Assembly: GCA_047921175.1 (NCBI GenBank)
Contig: JBLRWQ010000008.1
Coordinates: 1-62,967, forward strand
Reading direction: 5' to 3'
From: T1Sed10-7 sp047921175
Lineage (GTDB): Bacteria > Actinomycetota > Nitriliruptoria > Nitriliruptorales > Nitriliruptoraceae
DNA length: 62,967 bases
Part shown: positions 58,820 through 62,967 of the stretch, piece by piece
Numbering within the stretch: position 1 is the first letter of the stretch
How the letters are laid out: every line of letters starts with the position of its first letter
Notes under the pieces: generated by a model
What the model saw: the letters and a program-made list of their open reading frames with translations, nothing else
Database searches by the model: none
Told to the model about the DNA's origin: nothing
Position numbers and translations under genes: made by a program

Positions 58820-59074
58820 ATGGCACGTGACGAGACGGTCTGGCTGAGCACCGGCCAGGCGGCGGGACAGCTGGGGATCACCACCCGGACGCTGTACCGG
58901 CTGATCGACGGCGGTCAGCTGCCGGCCTATCGCTTCGGACGGGTGATCCGTCTCAAGGAGCAGGAGGTGGAGGCGTTCGTCGAGCGGTCGCGGATCGTCC
59001 CCGGCGAGCTCGAGCACCTGTACGCCGACGGTGCCGCACACGACGAGGACCACGGAGTCGAGCGCAGGCAGTGA
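58820..59074 (+). CDS. Small HTH regulator (excisionase/BldC-like)
   Basis: This 84-residue protein is one MerR-like winged HTH (STGQAAGQLGITTRTLYRLI, AYRFGRVIRLKEQEVEAFVE) plus a polar tail. The size and fold match BldC-type regulators, which bind direct repeats as head-to-tail oligomers. It is divergent from the Tad operon. A direct-repeat-like site lies at 58768 and a GTTGCAAC palindrome at 58797-58804 in its leader. An excisionase role is less likely, as no integrase is nearby. Confidence 0.78.
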   Translation: MARDETVWLSTGQAAGQLGITTRTLYRLIDGGQLPAYRFGRVIRLKEQEVEAFVERSRIVPGELEHLYADGAAHDEDHGVERRQ

Positions 59075-59083
59075 CCGGGTGGG

Positions 59084-59644
59084 TCACGGGTCGACGACCA
59101 CGTCCTGGACCGCGCTGATCGGCAGGTAGACCAGGGCGCGAGGCGTGGCGTCGTCGAGCTCGAGGGTGACGACGTCCTCACCGAGTGCCCGCAGGCGTCC
59201 CGCGACCGGCTCCTGGATGCCGTCGACACCGAGCAGCACCCGGGTCCGCTCCTCCGTCAGCTGCTGCAGCACCTCCACCATCCGACGTCCCGCGACCCGC
59301 TGCCGGTCCCCCATCGCGACCGCGACCGGCACACCGGGCTGCGGTCGCAGGAGCCGGACCGCCTCGGTGCGCACCACGACCAACTGGTCCGCATCACTGC
59401 GCAAGGCGACGAGGGCGCGTTCGGCAGCGACGAGGTTGCCCCGGAACGCCCGTCCGCCAGCAACGCGGAGGACGACCGGGAGGCGCCGCTCGGCGAGGTC
59501 CTCGAGGGTGCCCGTCCAGGTCGCGACCTCACTGGCACGCTGCAGCCGCTGGTGTCGCTCGCTGCGCGCAGCGACCTCGGCAGCATGGCGCGCCTCGTCC
59601 TCCAAGGAGAGGAAGGCCTCATCCGGTGGCTCCGGTCGGTTCAT
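59084..59644 (-). CDS. Unrecognised protein with LSm-like beta repeats
   Basis: This 186-residue protein starts with an acidic helical region (residues 1-45). Two similar beta-rich segments follow (RAFRGNLVAAERALVALRSD and VAGRLRALGEDVVTLELDD), each reminiscent of an Sm/LSm barrel strand pattern. I cannot name a family. The gene overlaps the end of the LysM gene by 4 bp, so the two are probably made together. It could be an RNA-binding or assembly protein; this is a guess. Confidence 0.6.
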   Translation of the reverse strand: MNRPEPPDEAFLSLEDEARHAAEVAARSERHQRLQRASEVATWTGTLEDLAERRLPVVLRVAGGRAFRGNLVAAERALVALRSDADQLVVVRTEAVRLLRPQPGVPVAVAMGDRQRVAGRRMVEVLQQLTEERTRVLLGVDGIQEPVAGRLRALGEDVVTLELDDATPRALVYLPISAVQDVVVDP

Positions 59645-60507
59645 CCTTCACCCACCGTGGGGAGCAGCAACACCTGTCCAGGCAGGATCAGGTCCGGGTC
59701 ATCCCGGACCACCAGCCGGTCCCGGTTGCGTTCGATGACCTCCCGCCAGTACGGGACGATCTCGGCGTCGCGGGGAGCACGCCCCCACTCGGCGGCCAGG
59801 TGGGTCTCCGCGATCCGCCAGAGGGACTCACCGGCACGCACCGTGTGCGACGTGTCGGCATGGATCGACGCCGTCGAGGCGTCCCGGCTCGCGGGTCTCT
59901 CGACAGCCGCCGCTTCGGATGGTTCGTCCGTGCGCGGCGCAGGCGGCACCGCCACGCTCGTCGCATCGGGCCCGGGAACCTCGACCGACACCGGGTCACC
60001 GAACCACTGCCACGGCAACGCCGATGCGGCGCGATCACCACGCTCGTCGGCACCTGCCGGCGACGGGCCGGTGCGACCGTGCATGGTGATCACACCCGGT
60101 TCGTGCTCGTTGATCGCCGTCGGCGGTTCGGCCGCACCCGCGGGAGGTGCCACAGCCGCGGTCGCGATCGCGGTGGCGACCATCATCCCCATGCCGCGCT
60201 GCAGCACCCGACGGACGATGGGCGCGCTGACCGCGTCCGCGAACCGCACGAGCCGCACGGCCCGCAGCGCCCGAGCGGCGACCCCCAGCACGGTCGTGGC
60301 GAGGAGGTACCAGGCGATCCCCAACGCGACCAGGCGCAGCATCGACATCGTCACGACCAGTGGATCCGTACCTGCCGCCCAGGACCTCCACGCTGCCACC
60401 TCGGCGCCGGGGACCGCGAGCACACCCGAGCCCAGGGCATGCCCCGCCGCCACGCCCAGCATCAGTGCCACGACCCAGCCGATCAGGACCGTCGACGACC
60501 GCCGCAT
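59641..60507 (-). CDS. LysM-domain membrane protein
   Basis: This 288-residue protein has hydrophobic segments near residues 5-28, 55-80 and 105-125. A Pro/Asp-rich linker and a C-terminal LysM domain follow (HTVRAGESLWRIAETHL, LILPGQVLLLP). LysM binds peptidoglycan, so the protein probably ties the membrane to the wall. GGGGAGG precedes ATG 60507. Similar LysM proteins occur beside tad genes in other actinobacteria. It shares its upstream region with the pseudokinase gene. Confidence 0.8.
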   Translation of the reverse strand: MRRSSTVLIGWVVALMLGVAAGHALGSGVLAVPGAEVAAWRSWAAGTDPLVVTMSMLRLVALGIAWYLLATTVLGVAARALRAVRLVRFADAVSAPIVRRVLQRGMGMMVATAIATAAVAPPAGAAEPPTAINEHEPGVITMHGRTGPSPAGADERGDRAASALPWQWFGDPVSVEVPGPDATSVAVPPAPRTDEPSEAAAVERPASRDASTASIHADTSHTVRAGESLWRIAETHLAAEWGRAPRDAEIVPYWREVIERNRDRLVVRDDPDLILPGQVLLLPTVGEG

Positions 60508-60555
60508 GTCCACCTCCCCGTTCCGGCTTCCAGCATACGCGACCATGCTCTACGA

Positions 60556-60571
60556 TGCATCTCGATACATC
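60556..60571. promoter_or_regulatory. Shared motif TGCATC-N4-TACATC, LysM/pseudokinase divergent region
   Basis: This is a direct repeat (TGCATC and TACATC, 10-bp period) in the 84-bp gap between the divergent starts at 60507 and 60592. It matches the site at 58768-58783 in 11 of 12 motif positions with identical spacing. It is a candidate operator for the HTH protein at 58820. Confidence 0.5.
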
Positions 60572-60591
60572 ACCGTGTGGACGGGGCGCCG

Positions 60592-61989
60592 ATGGACGAC
60601 GTCGACCACCGGCTGCGGGACCGGTGCAGCCGGTGCGTGGGGCCGGTGTCCGTGCACCGTGCCGAGGTGGTGTCGCGGCCGGGTCGGTTGGTCCGCCTGA
60701 CCCGGGTCTCGGATCCGGTGGCGGCCGAGGAGGCCGCGGCACTGGTCACCGACTGGCAGGTCGTGACCCATCCCGCCCTGCTCGCGGTCGACCGCGTCTG
60801 GCACGGCGCGGACGGCCTCGTGCTCGAGGATCGCGCCGCCTCCGCACGACCGCTGGACACCTTCGCTGCCGGGACCCTGGCACTCACGCCGGGCGAGCTC
60901 GCGCGCGCAGGTGCCCGGATCGCCGCGGCCCTGACGGCCCTGCACGAGCACGGGTTGACCCACCAGGCCGTGAGCCTGCACACCATCCTCCTCGGCAGCG
61001 ACGGTGGCGCCTTGCTCGACGGCCCGTGGCACGCCGGCTGCCACCCGGCGCCCGACCCGACGGGGACCGACGTGGCGAACGGGCCGAGATCGCCCCGTAC
61101 CACGGCCGAGGGGGACGCCCGGGCGCTCGCGAGCACCCTCCTCGCGCTGCTCGCGAGCGCGCAGCAGCCGGATCCTGCAGCGCCTCACCTCGCGGCCTTG
61201 CGGTCGCTGCTCCAGGAGCACACGCGACAGCCGGCGGACGCACGACTCCTGCGCGACGCGCTCGAGGCCTGGCACGGCACCAGACCGCCGGACGCTGCGC
61301 CGGTGCACGACCGGGTGCTGTCCCGACCGGGCGCGGGACGGGGCGACCCCGGACACCGGGTGGAGGCCGGTCACGGACGCCAGCACCGCACGAGGCTCGG
61401 CATCGGCGCCACCGTCGCCCTGGTCGCCGCGCTGGGGGTCGCCCTGCTGCGCGGGGGTCCAGCACCACCGGTGACCGACCCGCTCACCGAACCGTCGGCA
61501 GGCACCACCTCGACATCCGGGACGTCCGAGCCCGAGCGCCCCTCGCCCGCCACCTCCGCCGCCGGAGCCCGACGCGCCGAGGCGACACCTGTGGCGGTCC
61601 GCCCGATCTGCCCCGCGCCGGAACCCCCGCCCGGGCCCGGCCGGTTGGTCCTGGCAGACCTGGACGGCCGGGGCTGCCGGGCCGCGGTGCGGATCGACGG
61701 CGCACGGTTGGCGGTGCGCGGCCCCGACCTCGCCGCCGTGGAGGTGACGCTCGACCTCGAGCCCGACGACCAGGTCCTGCTCGGCGATCTCGACGGCACC
61801 GGTCGGGACGAGGTGCTCGTCTACCGGCCCTCGACCGGTGAGCTGTTCCGGTTCGCGGGGCTGGCCGGGCCGGGTGAGGCGGTCACCGCGACCGGGCAGG
61901 CCTCCGGTTGGGTCGGTGGCACCGCGGCCCTCACCGTGGCACCGGACGGGCGCGACCGCCTCGAGGTCCGGGGCGGGACCCCGTCCTGA
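60592..61989 (+). CDS. Membrane pseudokinase with extracellular beta-repeat domain
   Basis: This 465-residue protein has an N-terminal CSRC pair (Cys12, Cys15) and a kinase-like C-lobe (residues 60-230). The helix-loop LTALHEHGLTHQAVSLHTIL stands where kinases have HRDLKPxN. His124 remains, but the catalytic Asp is Ala126, Lys is Ser128 and Asn is Thr131. DFG reads DGP. One membrane helix lies at residues 269-287. The outer part has a Ser/Thr/Pro linker and FG-GAP/VCBS-like text (LVLADLDGRG, LLGDLDGTGRDEVLVY). It is probably a non-catalytic sensor. GGGG precedes the ATG. Confidence 0.72.
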   Translation: MDDVDHRLRDRCSRCVGPVSVHRAEVVSRPGRLVRLTRVSDPVAAEEAAALVTDWQVVTHPALLAVDRVWHGADGLVLEDRAASARPLDTFAAGTLALTPGELARAGARIAAALTALHEHGLTHQAVSLHTILLGSDGGALLDGPWHAGCHPAPDPTGTDVANGPRSPRTTAEGDARALASTLLALLASAQQPDPAAPHLAALRSLLQEHTRQPADARLLRDALEAWHGTRPPDAAPVHDRVLSRPGAGRGDPGHRVEAGHGRQHRTRLGIGATVALVAALGVALLRGGPAPPVTDPLTEPSAGTTSTSGTSEPERPSPATSAAGARRAEATPVAVRPICPAPEPPPGPGRLVLADLDGRGCRAAVRIDGARLAVRGPDLAAVEVTLDLEPDDQVLLGDLDGTGRDEVLVYRPSTGELFRFAGLAGPGEAVTATGQASGWVGGTAALTVAPDGRDRLEVRGGTPS

Positions 61990-62003
61990 CGATGGCGCCG
62001 GGG

Positions 62004-62967
62004 TCAGGACGCCCCGGAGAAGTCGAACCGGATCTGCGCGAGCTGCTCGTGCTCACCGGGGACAGGGATCGGGTACTCGCCGGAGAAGCAGGCGGTGCAC
62101 AGCTTCTCGCGCTGGTGCGGCGTGGAGGCGATCAGGCCGTTCAACGAGATGTAGTGCAGCGAGTCGCAGCCGATGAAGTCGCGGATCGCCTCGACGTCGA
62201 GGTCGGCGCCGATCAGCTCGGCGCGGGACGCCATGTCGATGCCGTAGTAGCAGGGGTTGGCGACCGGGGGCGAGGTGATGCGCAGGTGCACCTCGGCGGC
62301 ACCGGCCTCGCGCAGCATGGCGACCAGCTGTCGGGCGGTGTTGCCCCGCACGATCGAGTCGTCCACCACGACCAGCCGGCGGCCCTCCACGATCTCGCGC
62401 ACCGGTGAGAGCTTCAGCTTGATGCCGAGCTGCCGCAGCGACTGGGTCGGCTGGATGAAGGTCCGGCCGACGTAGCGGTTCTTGACCAGCCCATCCGCGA
62501 AGGGCAGGCCGGTCTCCGCGGCGTACCCGGCGGCGGCGTCGCGGCCGGCTTCCGGGACCGGGATGACGATGTCGGCATCGACCGGCGCCTCGCGGGCGAG
62601 CTGCCGCCCCATCGAACGGCGCGCGTACAGCACGCTGCCGCCGTCCTGGCGGTGGTCGGGCCGGGCCAGGTAGACCCACTCGAACAGGCAGAAGGTGGGG
62701 TTCGGCGGGGCGAAGCGGCGGCTGCGGAGCCCGTTCGCGTCGATCGTCACCACCTCGCCCGGCGCGACGTCCCGCACGTAGACCGCACCGACGATGTCGA
62801 GTGCGGCGGTCTCCGATGCCACGACCCAGCCCCCCGCGGGCAACCGGCCGATCTGCAGCGGGCGGACCCCGTTGGGGTCACGGAAGGCGTACAGACGCTC
62901 CTCGTCCATCACCACCACGGAGTAGGCGCCCTTGAGCCGCGGCGCGGTGCGGACGATCGCCTCCTCG
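62004..62967 (-). CDS. purF: Amidophosphoribosyltransferase, 5' part outside window
   Basis: The C-terminal 320 residues of PurF, which makes phosphoribosylamine in the first step of purine synthesis, are visible. The start lies beyond the right edge. The PRPP-binding motif is VVVDDSIVRGNT, and EVVTIDANGL and RDPNGVRPLQIGRL mark the glutaminase-domain end. Cysteines in PTFCLFEWV, NPCYYGIDM and CTACFSGEYP match the Fe-S cluster ligands of the Bacillus-type enzyme. It converges on the pseudokinase gene with a 14-bp gap. Confidence 0.95.
   Translation of the reverse strand, partial: EEAIVRTAPRLKGAYSVVVMDEERLYAFRDPNGVRPLQIGRLPAGGWVVASETAALDIVGAVYVRDVAPGEVVTIDANGLRSRRFAPPNPTFCLFEWVYLARPDHRQDGGSVLYARRSMGRQLAREAPVDADIVIPVPEAGRDAAAGYAAETGLPFADGLVKNRYVGRTFIQPTQSLRQLGIKLKLSPVREIVEGRRLVVVDDSIVRGNTARQLVAMLREAGAAEVHLRITSPPVANPCYYGIDMASRAELIGADLDVEAIRDFIGCDSLHYISLNGLIASTPHQREKLCTACFSGEYPIPVPGEHEQLAQIRFDFSGAS

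Noticed and set aside
58820..59074. Excisionase of an integrated element
   Set aside because: There is no integrase, attachment-site repeat or composition change nearby. The size and context fit a BldC-like regulator better.

Overview
The window is about 63 kb of very GC-rich DNA packed with genes, many joined by 4-bp ATGA/GTGA overlaps and many starting with GTG. A mycothiol-type conjugate amidase, a mycoredoxin-like protein, a DUF222-HNH gene behind a LexA-type box and a Tad pilus operon without a secretin all point to an actinobacterium. A deep-branching lineage is possible, but this is inference only. No rRNA, tRNA, CRISPR, IS element or prophage was seen. No gene-free stretch exceeds 300 bases; the longest are 19194-19491 and 42544-42815.

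Layout. 1-2191 (minus): a polar amino-acid ABC transporter whose ATPase looks chimeric. 2346-4608 (minus): acyltransferase, YwiC-like and mycoredoxin-like genes. 4802-8440 (plus): an MMPL exporter and an unknown protein. 8595-18513 (plus): an ethanolamine-utilisation bacterial microcompartment (BMC) operon (eutN, A, B, C, L, E, an extended eutM-like BMC-H, T, J, a second BMC-T and a small protein with a predicted C-terminal helix). 18648-26759 (plus): a sulfur cluster with five rhodanese domains, a metallo-beta-lactamase/rhodanese fusion, SulP and SLC13 anion permeases and a GntR regulator. 26820-36205: aldo-keto reductase, two LiaF-like proteins, a second MMPL exporter, CBS, DUF554, PH-SHOCT, Usp, hydrolase and MscL. 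36280-44189: HAD phosphatase, Fic protein, an SCP2-hydrolase fusion, another hydrolase, a DUF255 protein and a DUF222-HNH protein with an SOS box. 44363-51515: PdxH, GNAT, EamA, a GCS2-type ligase, Mca, a CinA-like protein and two small membrane proteins. 51590-58619 (minus): a Tad/Flp pilus operon. 58820-61989: a small BldC-like HTH gene, an LSm-like protein, a LysM protein and a membrane pseudokinase. 62004-62967: the 3' part of purF.

How the genes work together. EutBC would split ethanolamine into ammonia and acetaldehyde. EutA and EutT maintain the adenosylcobalamin cofactor, EutE converts acetaldehyde to acetyl-CoA, and the shell is built from a BMC-P, one BMC-H in two possible forms and two BMC-T proteins. 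No phosphotransacetylase, alcohol dehydrogenase, EutH permease or dedicated eut regulator is in the window. The sulfur cluster reads as sulfane-sulfur handling coupled to sulfite/sulfate transport. The Tad operon and the genes to its right share a spaced DNA motif (TGCATC-N4-TACAYC) in two intergenic regions, so the small HTH protein may control pilus and envelope-signalling genes together.
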